The notes under the pieces were generated by a model. That model ran no database searches and had not been told where the DNA came from. It saw only the letters and a program-made list of their open reading frames with translations. Below are positions 10,143 to 18,108 of a stretch of 64,000 nt of DNA, piece by piece; position 1 is the first letter of the stretch; every line of letters begins with the position of its first letter. The translations under genes were made by a program, and so were the position numbers. This DNA comes from JAWKOK01 sp963698255 (GTDB lineage Bacteria > Chloroflexota > Anaerolineae > Caldilineales > Caldilineaceae): contig CAVOQD010000003.1 of the NCBI GenBank assembly GCA_963698255.1, forward strand, positions 62,001 to 126,000, in the 5' to 3' direction.

Positions 10143-12425
10143 CTAACACTTCTTGGGAATGACGGGGACCGGCACCCGTTCATCGTCACCGGGTTGGGCG
10201 ACGCCGCTGAAGATGTCCAAGGATTCCAGCGTGTCGCCGACGGCCAGCCCGCTGAGCCAGGGCAGTTGCAGGCCGACGATCTGTTTCTCCGCCACGTCGT
10301 CAATTGCGCCCGAGGGCGACTGAATGCCGAGTTTGATGCCGGTGACATAGCGGACGCCGTCGACACGAACGGCGACGGCTTCAAGGTCCTGGCGACGGAT
10401 CTCCATGCCCAGCGGCCAGCCACCGCCCGCCATCTCGCCGTCCTCGTTGAGCGCCGGCACGCCGCCGACGAGCGGCGAGAGGTATGCTCGGATGGCCTCA
10501 CGTACGCGTTTGTGGACCAGCGAGCGCACCTCGCCCGGCATGGTCGTCACCGAGATGGAGACCCAGATCGGCACGTACTGCGGGCCGCGAATGTGCAGTT
10601 CGGTGGTGATCAGCCGCCGCGGATCGAGCCAGCGACAGACCGCGTCCAGAAAGAGCCGATCCGGGACCGGCGGGTCCGGCGCTTCAATGCCCTGCTGGGG
10701 AATGACCAACACTGTCACAACGCCGGGAAACTGTTTGCTGGGATTGGTGGCATCGAACTTGTCCGGGTGAAAGAGCGAGAGCACCTCGACGCGTCCGATG
10801 TCGATGCCGGGCGTGCGCCGAGCAATGTCCTCAAAATCTTCGTGCGTGACCAGTCGATCCTGATGGCGTACATAGTTGGAGATGTTGCGCCGGCCGGCGG
10901 CGATGGTCTCGCCCGGGCTGGCACCCCAAGTGGGGACCGGGTTCTCCACCTTGATGCCGCCGGGCAGCGTGGGCGATTTGTTGAGTTGGTCGATGGCCAG
11001 GTTGCCCTCCGGCCCGCCGCCGTAGGCGTAGGAGATGCGCACGCGCCGTCCCTGGGGCGGGCGCATGCCGCGCAGCCCGTCGCCGAAGCGGATCTCGCCT
11101 GATTCGGGGTCGATGACGAAGACGGTCTCGTCCTGCTCGGCGGCGAAGAGATCGTCGGTGCGGGTCCAGCGTTGCCACACTGTGGCGCCGTTCTCCGTGT
11201 TGGCCTCGACCTCGACGATCAGGTTCTCGTCCTCGGCGGGCGTGCCCGGCAACAGGATCGGCTCCACGATCACCGGCGTGTTGGCCACGCGGAAGCGCTG
11301 GTCCGGCGCGCCATTGGCCACGCCCAGCAATTCGTTCTTGACCGTGACGGCCTGGATGACCTGGGCCACATTGACGCCGACCCACGAGAGCTTGGCCTGG
11401 TGGTAGGCGTCGGTGGACTCCTGGTTGGCAAGGCGCACGCGGATCCAGGTGACCACCCGCTCCGCCACAGACCGGTCCTCGATGCGCGGCGGATAGTCGC
11501 CGGTGCCTTCCTCCGTGGGGTCGAAGTCCCACAGCGCGATGTCGTCGATGCAGGGCAGCGTCACCTGCACGATGCCCGGCCGGTCGAGCACGTTCTCGGC
11601 GTACTCGATGGGCAGGCGTTTGTAGCGGGCCGGCTTGGGCGTCGCCGGCGACTTGAGGTCGGGCGCCGCAATCTCGAAGACCAGGCCGGGATCGTCGACC
11701 GGTTCCGGCTCGGCGGATCTCGGCTCAACGCGTTTGCCCTCGACGTAGATGGAAGGGTAGATACCGATGGAGAGCGTCTGCCGGGCGATGGCCGCGCGCA
11801 CGCTGTCGCGGTCGACGTTCTTGGGTCCCAGCAGCGCCAGCCAGAGAGACTCATCAATGGTCTGGGTTGGGTCGGCCAGATCCAGTTCAGGGAGGTCGGC
11901 GCCGATGGCAGGCTCTGCCAGCGGTTGCGTCTGGTAGAAGAGCAGTTCGTCGTCGGGTGAATTGCGGAAGGATTCGTAGAGTTGCGCGTACTGGTCGCGC
12001 AGATCCTCGTCCAGCCCGGGCTGGGCCTCCTTGTAGTAGGCGCCGGCGGTCACCGGCAGGATGTTGACGGTATTGCGGGTGCGAAAAGGCACATTGCCGG
12101 CGCGCAATTCGCTATCGGCCTTGAACTCGACGGGCTGAATGGGGCCGCGCTCGTTGAGGAAATGGACCAGCCCGCGGCCCGGCGTGGCCGGTTGGAGACC
12201 GATGCCCAGGAGCGTGATGAACTTCAGGTAGTTGGCCTCAGGAATGCGGTTGCTGCGGTAGAGCAGGTTCTCGGTCATGAACGCGAACAACTGCACGAAG
12301 GTCATGCCGGGATCGCTGTCGTTGAAGTTGTTCCACTCCGGCGTGTGTACCGGGATGCGCACAACAGCCTCGCGCATGAGTTCGTTGAAGGTGCGGTCGT
12401 CCAGATTGGGTGTTTGCAAAGGCAT
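10143..12425 (-). CDS. CIS baseplate protein, gpJ/gp6-like (Pvc11 type, 760 aa)
   Basis: The start is the ATG at 12425 (MPLQTPNLDDRTFNELM). The ORF reads upstream through repeat sequence, which is why the internal ATG is preferred. The N-terminus IPVHTPEWNNFNDSDPGM plus FVQLFAFMTENLLYR is the hallmark of the CIS J proteins, and the central FVIDPESGEIRFGDGLRGM and SYAYGGGPEGN belong to the baseplate J core. The family forms the wedge of the contractile baseplate together with gp25 and gpI, which flank it here. A coupled position downstream of gp25 is normal. Confidence 0.9.
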   Translation of the reverse strand: MPLQTPNLDDRTFNELMREAVVRIPVHTPEWNNFNDSDPGMTFVQLFAFMTENLLYRSNRIPEANYLKFITLLGIGLQPATPGRGLVHFLNERGPIQPVEFKADSELRAGNVPFRTRNTVNILPVTAGAYYKEAQPGLDEDLRDQYAQLYESFRNSPDDELLFYQTQPLAEPAIGADLPELDLADPTQTIDESLWLALLGPKNVDRDSVRAAIARQTLSIGIYPSIYVEGKRVEPRSAEPEPVDDPGLVFEIAAPDLKSPATPKPARYKRLPIEYAENVLDRPGIVQVTLPCIDDIALWDFDPTEEGTGDYPPRIEDRSVAERVVTWIRVRLANQESTDAYHQAKLSWVGVNVAQVIQAVTVKNELLGVANGAPDQRFRVANTPVIVEPILLPGTPAEDENLIVEVEANTENGATVWQRWTRTDDLFAAEQDETVFVIDPESGEIRFGDGLRGMRPPQGRRVRISYAYGGGPEGNLAIDQLNKSPTLPGGIKVENPVPTWGASPGETIAAGRRNISNYVRHQDRLVTHEDFEDIARRTPGIDIGRVEVLSLFHPDKFDATNPSKQFPGVVTVLVIPQQGIEAPDPPVPDRLFLDAVCRWLDPRRLITTELHIRGPQYVPIWVSISVTTMPGEVRSLVHKRVREAIRAYLSPLVGGVPALNEDGEMAGGGWPLGMEIRRQDLEAVAVRVDGVRYVTGIKLGIQSPSGAIDDVAEKQIVGLQLPWLSGLAVGDTLESLDIFSGVAQPGDDERVPVPVIPKKC

Positions 12426-12535
12426 GTTTGGGTCCTTTGATGGAACGCGGATTCGGCGGATTATCGCTGACCTTTTCTGTTTTGCTTTGATCCGCAGATG
12501 TCCGCTCAATCCGTGTTATACGCGTTCTATTCCGT

Positions 12536-12934
12536 CTACGTCTGTGTGTTGAGCGATAGACTGACCTGTTCGCGCTGCTGCGTCGCCACCAGCGTGTACA
12601 TCACCGTGATGTCTACGGCGCGTTGGTCTTGGGGATTGAGCGCCACGCGCACGTCATCCAGACGAATGCGCGGCTCCCAGCGGCCCAGGGACAACTTCAC
12701 CTCTTCCTGGATCAGCCGCAGATTGGGTACGCTGTTGGGCTCGAAGAGATAGCGATCCAGCCCGCAGCCGAAATCGGGCAACATCAGCCGCTCGCCCGGC
12801 CGCGTGCGCAGGATGATGCAGATCGACTCGCGCACATTCTCCTCGCCGCTGGACCAGACCAGCTTGCCGTTGGGGCCGATGCGCGGCGGAAAGCCCAGGC
12901 TCTTGCCGTAGAGAAGTTTACCTTCGTCGATCAT
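12536..12934 (-). CDS. CIS baseplate wedge protein, GPW/gp25 family (132 aa)
   Basis: This small ORF starts at ATG 12934 (MIDEGKLLYGKSLGFPP). It contains the gp25 signature: ESICIILRTRPGERLMLPDF followed by GCGLDRYLFEPNS, then a C-terminal strand (VDITVMYTLVA). The length of 132 residues is typical of gp25/Pvc9 proteins, which form the inner wedge and seed sheath polymerisation. It lies directly upstream of gpJ, the conserved order. Confidence 0.92.
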   Translation of the reverse strand: MIDEGKLLYGKSLGFPPRIGPNGKLVWSSGEENVRESICIILRTRPGERLMLPDFGCGLDRYLFEPNSVPNLRLIQEEVKLSLGRWEPRIRLDDVRVALNPQDQRAVDITVMYTLVATQQREQVSLSLNTQT

Positions 12935-12958
12935 GGATGTTCTCCGTTATCGAAGATA

Positions 12959-13209
12959 TGATAGACCGCGGATACGGCAGATTCACTACAACGGATTTAG
13001 ACGGGAACGGATTTAGCCTCATCCATACACCGGCCTGCTCCGTCGCTCTGCCGAAAAACAATCCGATCCATTCTCAATCCGTTGTAGTTTGCATCAAGAT
13101 GTCCAAACAGAAATTCAGCTGCGCAGATCGCGGATTTGGCTAATCAAACCGGCAGGATTGTGACAAAATCAGCGTAAATTCGCCTCATCCGCCAAATCCG
13201 CGGTCTATC
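12959..13209. repeat. Composite of nested inverted repeats (family B outer copies, unrelated inner pair)
   Basis: The gap between gp25 and the membrane-anchored protein holds no gene. The outer arms GATAGACCGCGGAT (from 12959) and ATCCGCGGTCTATC (to 13208) are family B. Inside them is a different pair, CTACAACGGATT near 12987 and AATCCGTTGTAG near 13078, plus an internal GATCGCGGATTTGGC near 13127. The layout suggests one element inserted within another. Confidence 0.7.
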
Positions 13210-13216
13210 CTTCGCC

Positions 13217-14854
13217 TCACGTTCGTTTTGGTATCGGCAGGCAGATGCGCAGGTAGGCCAGCCACCAGAAGACGAAGTTCAGGATGATCAGGAAGATGAA
13301 CATAACGATGAAGGCCACCAGAAAGATGATCTGGATCGAGAACGTGCAGACCATCTGGATCGAGAGGCCGCTGTTGCTGTCGCAGCTTTCGATGTTACCG
13401 ATGACGGCATCCATGGAATCGCCGTCCATGCAGCTTGCCAGCTTGTGCAGCTCCGGCGACATGGCGATGCCCACACCTCGTGCGTACTTACGCAGATCCT
13501 TGGGCTTGATGCTGGGCGCTTCCAGACGCACGAGTCGGGCCGGCGCGTCCGGGTCCATCAGCTTGGCCAGGGTGAAGGGCTGGCTCGGCATCTGACTGAC
13601 AATGGGCGGACATTCCGGATCGTAGACGTAGACCGTGCGCAGATGGTACTGCGGCTCAACGCCTTCCCCGTTGTCATCGACCGGCTCCGGCTGCACCTGG
13701 TGGTTGATCAGCCGCACGAGTTCCGAATCCTCGCCACGGGGCAGCGCCATGGGCTGATCCTCTTCGCCCACCACGGCCTCGACCAAGTCCGCTAGGTCGT
13801 CGATGTAGCCTGTCGTGACGCGTGTGACGCCGACGCCGTTGCTGTAGCTCGCTGTCGGCTCGTTGCCCTGCCCGCGCACCAGATCAAAGAACGGTTCCAA
13901 TTCGGCCACGGCCTGGCGCACGTTGCGGTCAACGCCGTTGCGGCGCACGATCCTCGCCTCCAGCGCATCATAGAGATCGATCATCGGCTGGCTGCCGGCC
14001 AGCGACGCGTTGCTGTTTTCCTCGATTGCATCCCACAGCGTCGGCAAAGTGTTTTTGAGAAAATCGCCCAACTCCACCAGCGCAAAGAGCCACTGCTCGG
14101 CCTCGCTGGTCGGCGCGCCGACGGAGACGCCGTCGGCGATGAGCCGGATCCACGGGCGCTGCACGCGCTGCTGGAAGAGGCTAACCCGGAAGCTGTAGGT
14201 GATGTTCAAGTCGTCCTTGATCTGCGCCTCCGTCTCGGCAAAGAACTGCTGCACATCCTCAGGGGTGGAGAGCGGCGCCGTGCGTGTGCGTGCCAGGGTC
14301 TCGGTGTACTTCTTGCGGTTCCCTGCCGGGATGTAGCCATAGTGCAGGTCGCGCTCAACGGCGTCAGTGAAGACCGAGCGCGGCGTCTCCGGTTTGGGGC
14401 AGACGGTGACCGGGTGCATGGGCAGACGCTCTTCGCCCGGCGCCAACGTGAGCACGCTGTCGCTCTTCAAGGGCTGCCAGAAGCCGCCCTCACCGTCGGG
14501 GATCCACGCCTCCTCGCCGCCCTTGACGCGGCGGCGGATCACAAAGGCGACCGACTCCTCCTCGGCGCGCTGGATGGCCTTGTCGGGCAACCCGAGCTGG
14601 CGACAGACCAGCGACGCGGTGACCAGGTAGTAGCAGCCGTGCAGCGGTTGGTAGAGCGTCAGCGGCTTGGCGGGATCGAAGTCGGCGTCGATCTGATGTT
14701 TCTGGAAATAGGGCGTCGGATCCGCGCCCAGCATGGCCTGCAAGAAGCTGGGGATGAACTCATCGTTGCGGATCTCCAGGATACGCGGCCGCCCGGTGTC
14801 GGCAAGATTGCCGTTCCAAAGCAGGGCCGGCGCTTTCCATTCGACGACAGACAT
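13217..14854 (-). CDS. CIS-locus protein with C-terminal membrane anchor (545 aa)
   Basis: The start is taken at ATG 14854 (MSVVEWKAPALL), 20 bases after the spike gene ends. Further upstream the frame only reads into that gene. The first 490 residues are soluble, with no recognised domain. A single strongly hydrophobic run at about residues 503-535 (FSIQIIFLVAFIVMFIFLII and onward) is followed by a short basic tail ending PIPKRT, consistent with a C-terminal anchor in the cytoplasmic membrane. No core CIS part has such an anchor. Streptomyces CIS loci encode a membrane protein, CisA, needed for particle-membrane engagement, and this protein could be a functional analogue. That comparison rests on topology and position, not on seen homology. 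Confidence 0.65.
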   Translation of the reverse strand: MSVVEWKAPALLWNGNLADTGRPRILEIRNDEFIPSFLQAMLGADPTPYFQKHQIDADFDPAKPLTLYQPLHGCYYLVTASLVCRQLGLPDKAIQRAEEESVAFVIRRRVKGGEEAWIPDGEGGFWQPLKSDSVLTLAPGEERLPMHPVTVCPKPETPRSVFTDAVERDLHYGYIPAGNRKKYTETLARTRTAPLSTPEDVQQFFAETEAQIKDDLNITYSFRVSLFQQRVQRPWIRLIADGVSVGAPTSEAEQWLFALVELGDFLKNTLPTLWDAIEENSNASLAGSQPMIDLYDALEARIVRRNGVDRNVRQAVAELEPFFDLVRGQGNEPTASYSNGVGVTRVTTGYIDDLADLVEAVVGEEDQPMALPRGEDSELVRLINHQVQPEPVDDNGEGVEPQYHLRTVYVYDPECPPIVSQMPSQPFTLAKLMDPDAPARLVRLEAPSIKPKDLRKYARGVGIAMSPELHKLASCMDGDSMDAVIGNIESCDSNSGLSIQMVCTFSIQIIFLVAFIVMFIFLIILNFVFWWLAYLRICLPIPKRT

Positions 14855-14874
14855 TTCATCTACTCCTTCAATTG

Positions 14875-15573
14875 CTACCAGAGGTTGCCCACGCCCGGCG
14901 TGTAGCTCACACCGACGACCGAATTGGCGATCAGCGTGTCGCACTGGACCACGCCGCTGAACTTGGACATGCCCGCGTCAACGGTCACCATGCCGGCGCT
15001 GGCCTCGATCAGTGCGGCGTCGATCTTGACCTTGGCCGCGGCCGAAATGCTGATGCCGCTGCTGTTCATCTTGATCACGTTTCCGTTGGAATCGGCGGCC
15101 TTGACTGAGCCGTCGCCGTCGTCGAAGACCAGCGAGTGGCCGCCGGGCGTCGAGAGCGTCAGCTTGACCGCGCCCTCGCTGTCGTCCATGCTGATGCGGA
15201 TGCCGGCGCGAGAGAGAATGGTCTTGACGTTGTTGTCGTTGTCCATCTGTTCCGGCGGCGCGTCCTGGCCGTTCCACAACATGCCCACGACGTAGGGACG
15301 CCGCGTATCGCCGCCCTCGAACGCCACCAGCACCTCGTCGTCCACGTCGGGGATGAACCACGAGCCGCGGTCCGCCCCCGCCATCATGGTGGCCAGTCGC
15401 GCCCACGCCTCGTAGGCTCCGCCGTCCGCGTCCGGCGACCAGGGCAGACGAATGCGCACCCGCCCCTGTCCGTCCGGGTCCTGGTTGTCGATGACCAACG
15501 CAGGATGCACGCCGTAAAATCGACCGCCCGGTCCGGTGGCGGCCCGTTCAAGCATTTCAGATTCCAACATCAT
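14875..15573 (-). CDS. CIS spike protein, gpV/gp5 OB-fold type (232 aa)
   Basis: The start is at 15573. The N-terminal half carries the gp5/VgrG OB-fold signature: FYGVHPALVIDNQDPDGQGR followed by VRIRLPWSPDADGG, then SWFIPDVDDEVLVAFEGGDT and PYVVGMLWNGQD. The C-terminal half has short repeats (VKTILSRAGIRISMDDSEG, GHSLVFDDGDGSVKA, NVIKMNSSGISISAAAKVKI) of the kind that form a triangular beta-helix needle. No PAAR protein was found in the window. In Pvc8 the hub and spike are fused, and here they are separate genes (hub at 15721-16776). Confidence 0.9.
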   Translation of the reverse strand: MMLESEMLERAATGPGGRFYGVHPALVIDNQDPDGQGRVRIRLPWSPDADGGAYEAWARLATMMAGADRGSWFIPDVDDEVLVAFEGGDTRRPYVVGMLWNGQDAPPEQMDNDNNVKTILSRAGIRISMDDSEGAVKLTLSTPGGHSLVFDDGDGSVKAADSNGNVIKMNSSGISISAAAKVKIDAALIEASAGMVTVDAGMSKFSGVVQCDTLIANSVVGVSYTPGVGNLW

Positions 15574-15607
15574 CGGGAAAATACTCCAAGTCTTTCAGGA
15601 TAAATTT

Positions 15608-15708
15608 CGATAGACCGCGGATTTGGCGGATAAGGCGGATCAAACCGGATTATCTTTTGGATAAGATCCGCGAGAATTTGCCTAATCCGTCTAGTCCGCG
15701 GTCTATCG
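15608..15708. repeat. Inverted repeat, family B (copy B4)
   Basis: A complete copy spans CGATAGACCGCGGATTTGGC at 15608 to GTCCGCGGTCTATCG ending at 15708, with a less conserved centre. It fills the gap between the hub and spike genes. Confidence 0.88.
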
Positions 15709-15720
15709 GTTTCCTTTCCG

Positions 15721-16776
15721 CTACCCAATCCCGGCGCGTTCGACCTCGAACTCGGTACGGTAGCCGCTTTCCAGCGAGGTAGTGTGGCAGGTGCGCACCA
15801 CGTAGTAGTCGCCGTCGAACATGGGACCGAGCCGGGACAGCGAGAGCGTCGTGCCCACACGGATGCGCGGGTCGCCATCGGCGACGCCCGTGCCGGTGAC
15901 GAAGCGGCGCGCACGCTCCAGGTAGCGGGCTTCGGCCACCGCAGTCGCCTCCTCGGATGAGAGCGGCGCGGTGTGTACCAGCGATGCGCGGCGGTCGCCA
16001 AAGGCATCAGCCAGGATCGAACTGCCGCCGCTCAGGCCGGACAGTTCGCTGCCCAGCGCGTCGTCGTCGACCGTCTCCTCGATGGCCTCCTTGGCCTGGG
16101 GATCCCAGCCGCTGACCGTCAGATCTGTGCACTGGTGGGCCAGATCCGCACGCACCTGGAAATCGAGCAGACTGCCGCCGTAGGCCAGGGCGACCGGCTC
16201 GCCGCCGCGAGCGCTGCGCGGGGCGGCGTGCAAAGTCTCGCCGTCCAGCCAGATCTCGGCGTTCACCCGGCGAGCACACTGGCGCACAAAGGCCAGGTCG
16301 CTCAGATTGGTCTGCGCCAACAGCCGATAGGTGGGGCCGCTCAGATCGTCGAATGCAGTCTGCAAGCTGTGCTCCTGGGCGATGGTGCGCATCACATCCT
16401 CGTCGCTCACGTCCTCGAAGGTGCGCGTGCGCCGCGTCAAGCGCAAGTGCTGCAAGCGGTCTTCGGCGAGCACCGTGAGCCGGGCGCCGCCGCCCTCCAT
16501 GTACGTCGCCTCCAACCCCGTGATAACGCCCTGGAAGAGCACGGTTTCCGATGTCCCCAGGGCCATGCCAAGCTCGATCGTCGAGCCGAAGTCGAGTTTC
16601 TTGCGGTCGAAGTAGAGAAAGCCCGACTCGCCATGGTTGCTCAACGTCAGTTCACAGCGGGCAAGGCCGTCGACGGTCTCTTCAACCAATGACGCCTGGA
16701 TATTGCGACTCACGTCCGGGCTCTCTTCGCCGTCGATGGTCAGTTTGTTGGTCAAGACATAGGCGCCGGGCAGCAT
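15721..16776 (-). CDS. CIS hub protein, phage late control gpD-like (351 aa)
   Basis: This intact ORF starts at ATG 16776 (MLPGAYVLTNKL). It shows the two-part gp27/gpD architecture: an N-terminal barrel with GFLYFDRKKLDFGSTIELGM and FQGVITGLEATY, then a segment with LTVLAEDRLQHLRLTRR and ALAYGGSLLDFQVRADLAHQ, the usual recombined-domain join in gpD/VgrG proteins. It forms the trimeric hub between tube and spike. Its neighbour downstream is the spike gene. Confidence 0.88.
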   Translation of the reverse strand: MLPGAYVLTNKLTIDGEESPDVSRNIQASLVEETVDGLARCELTLSNHGESGFLYFDRKKLDFGSTIELGMALGTSETVLFQGVITGLEATYMEGGGARLTVLAEDRLQHLRLTRRTRTFEDVSDEDVMRTIAQEHSLQTAFDDLSGPTYRLLAQTNLSDLAFVRQCARRVNAEIWLDGETLHAAPRSARGGEPVALAYGGSLLDFQVRADLAHQCTDLTVSGWDPQAKEAIEETVDDDALGSELSGLSGGSSILADAFGDRRASLVHTAPLSSEEATAVAEARYLERARRFVTGTGVADGDPRIRVGTTLSLSRLGPMFDGDYYVVRTCHTTSLESGYRTEFEVERAGIG

Positions 16777-16830
16777 GATCTTCTTTCTTTCTACAATGTA
16801 GCTTTCTCGTCTCGCTCGAATGAGTGCAGA

Positions 16831-17013
16831 TCAATCAGCGTGAATGCGACTCTGGCGCACCTTGATGTGGCGCAGCAACTTGGTCAGATCGCGTTCCTGT
16901 TGCGGCCAAGACTGATCCTTGGACGACGATGCTGACTTCGGCAATTCGCTTCTCTGCACCGGTTGATCTGTGTCAGAGCCGAGCACTTGGAAATCTTTGA
17001 TGACGACTGGCAT
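16831..17013 (-). CDS. Small CIS protein, DUF5908-like (60 aa)
   Basis: This 60-residue ORF begins MPVVIKDFQVLG at 17013, preceded by a good ribosome site (AGGAGGACACC, 17019-17029). CIS loci regularly carry a mini-protein of about 55-65 residues that opens MP-(I/V)-I-K at this place, between the LysM adaptor and the hub (the Pvc6 position, DUF5908). The rest is polar with a basic end (LRHIKVRQSRIH). Position, length and N-terminus support the call, and its role is not established. Confidence 0.7.
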   Translation of the reverse strand: MPVVIKDFQVLGSDTDQPVQRSELPKSASSSKDQSWPQQERDLTKLLRHIKVRQSRIHAD

Positions 17014-17045
17014 GGTGTCCTCCTATCGGTCCGGCATGTGCGATC

Positions 17046-17101
17046 TGTAGCACAACATTTATGTCGTAGCCCACAGCGGACGACATAAATGTCGTGCTAC
17101 A
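17046..17101. repeat. Inverted repeat, family A (copy A3)
   Basis: Arms TGTAGCACAACATTTATGTC (from 17046) and its complement ending at 17101 pair with one mismatch over 21 bases and a short loop. It lies between the LysM adaptor and the DUF5908-like gene. Confidence 0.85.
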
Positions 17102-17104
17102 GGC

Positions 17105-17911
17105 TCACTTCACATTGAGATTTAGAAGCGCGCCGGCCTGCAACATGCGCGGGTTGTCGATGTTGTTGGCCGCGGCCACGGCCCGCCAATCCAGCCCCGC
17201 GCGAGCCGAAAGCGATTGCAGCGACTCGCCGCTTTGGGAAAATGTCAACGGCGTGGCCCCGATGGAGGCGCCGGCATTGAGACCGGCCGACACCGATGCG
17301 CCAAGCGAAGCGCCCGCTGAGAGACCGGCGGATGCGCCAAAGGATGCTCCTGCCGACGCGCCTGTCGAAATGCCCGCCGATGCGCCAATCGACGCGCCCA
17401 ACGAGGCCGATGCAGACAATCCGACGCCGCTGTTGGCGCTGGACACCTGGTTGGCGCTACGCTCCTCGCAGGCCTGGGACAGATCGATGTTGACCCTGGC
17501 GCGCAGCGGCACGCCGTGCTCGGAAAAGTAGGAGAGCGCCTCGGTAAATCCGGTGATATGCCCGCGAAAGAGCAACGTACCCCACTGAAAGGTGACCACC
17601 GGCGACACAGTGTCGATGGGCTTCATCATCTCCAGGATGTTCAGCGTCTTCTGGCGCACATCCGTACCGTCATCGCTGGAGTCAAAGAGCAGTTCCAACT
17701 GTGAGATCTTCGAGGAAAAGCTGGTGACGCTAGATGCCCTATCCGCCAAACAGTCCCTGGCGCTGGGGCTTGAAGCCGCACCCGCCGTCGCCGGCGGGGC
17801 CAGCGTGGCCGTCTCGCCGAAGGTCTGGTGGCTGATGCTCAACGAATCCGGGTTGAAGTCCACGTCCAGGGTGATGTTGTCTGTGGACAGTCTTGCCTTT
17901 TCGATCTTCAC
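17105..17911 (-). CDS. CIS tube-baseplate adaptor with C-terminal LysM domain (268 aa)
   Basis: The start is ATG 17911 (MKIEKARLSTDNITLDVDFN). Residues 1-145 look like the Pvc7/gp53-type adaptor domain: DFNPDSLSISHQTFGETA, then QLELLFDSSDDGTDVR, TFQWGTLLFRGHITGFTEAL and FSEHGVPLRARVNIDLSQ. The last 45 residues are LysM-like (ESLQSLSARAGLDWRAVAAA and NNIDNPRMLQAGALLNL). Between them, about residues 155-228 are a low-complexity Gly-Ala-Ser tract of repeated GAS(A/I/L)G units not expected in the family. The adaptor joins the inner tube to the hub. The gene sits downstream of tube 2 and upstream of the hub. Confidence 0.85.
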   Translation of the reverse strand: MKIEKARLSTDNITLDVDFNPDSLSISHQTFGETATLAPPATAGAASSPSARDCLADRASSVTSFSSKISQLELLFDSSDDGTDVRQKTLNILEMMKPIDTVSPVVTFQWGTLLFRGHITGFTEALSYFSEHGVPLRARVNIDLSQACEERSANQVSSANSGVGLSASASLGASIGASAGISTGASAGASFGASAGLSAGASLGASVSAGLNAGASIGATPLTFSQSGESLQSLSARAGLDWRAVAAANNIDNPRMLQAGALLNLNVK

Positions 17912-17944
17912 GGTTCACTCCAGAAAAAGGTGAGTCTGTTGCAA

Positions 17945-18092
17945 CAAGGTGAATTTGCCACAGATGTGCAGAGATTTTTACAGATAGAACACAGATAGTT
18001 TTGTCTTTAAACTTGCGGCGCAGATCCGGTCAGAAAGCATCTGTGAATATCGGTTGTTTATCTGTGCCTATCTGTGGCGAGTCTTTCGTTTT
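17945..18092. repeat. Inverted repeat, family C (copy C2)
   Basis: The left arm TTTGCCACAGATGTGCAGAG (17945) and the right arm ending ATCTGTGGCGA (near 18080) with internal CACAGATA/TATCTGTG pairs form a long imperfect hairpin between tube 2 and the LysM adaptor. A half copy lies at 7383-7402, and a full copy at 55727-55858. Confidence 0.7.
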
Positions 18093-18108
18093 TGTAGCGA
18101 CGTTCAGG

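Noticed and set aside
17227..17446. Gly/Ala/Ser tract as a DNA tandem repeat artefact
   Set aside because: The DNA units are not identical and codons vary, so it looks like a real protein-level repeat and not a collapsed assembly repeat.
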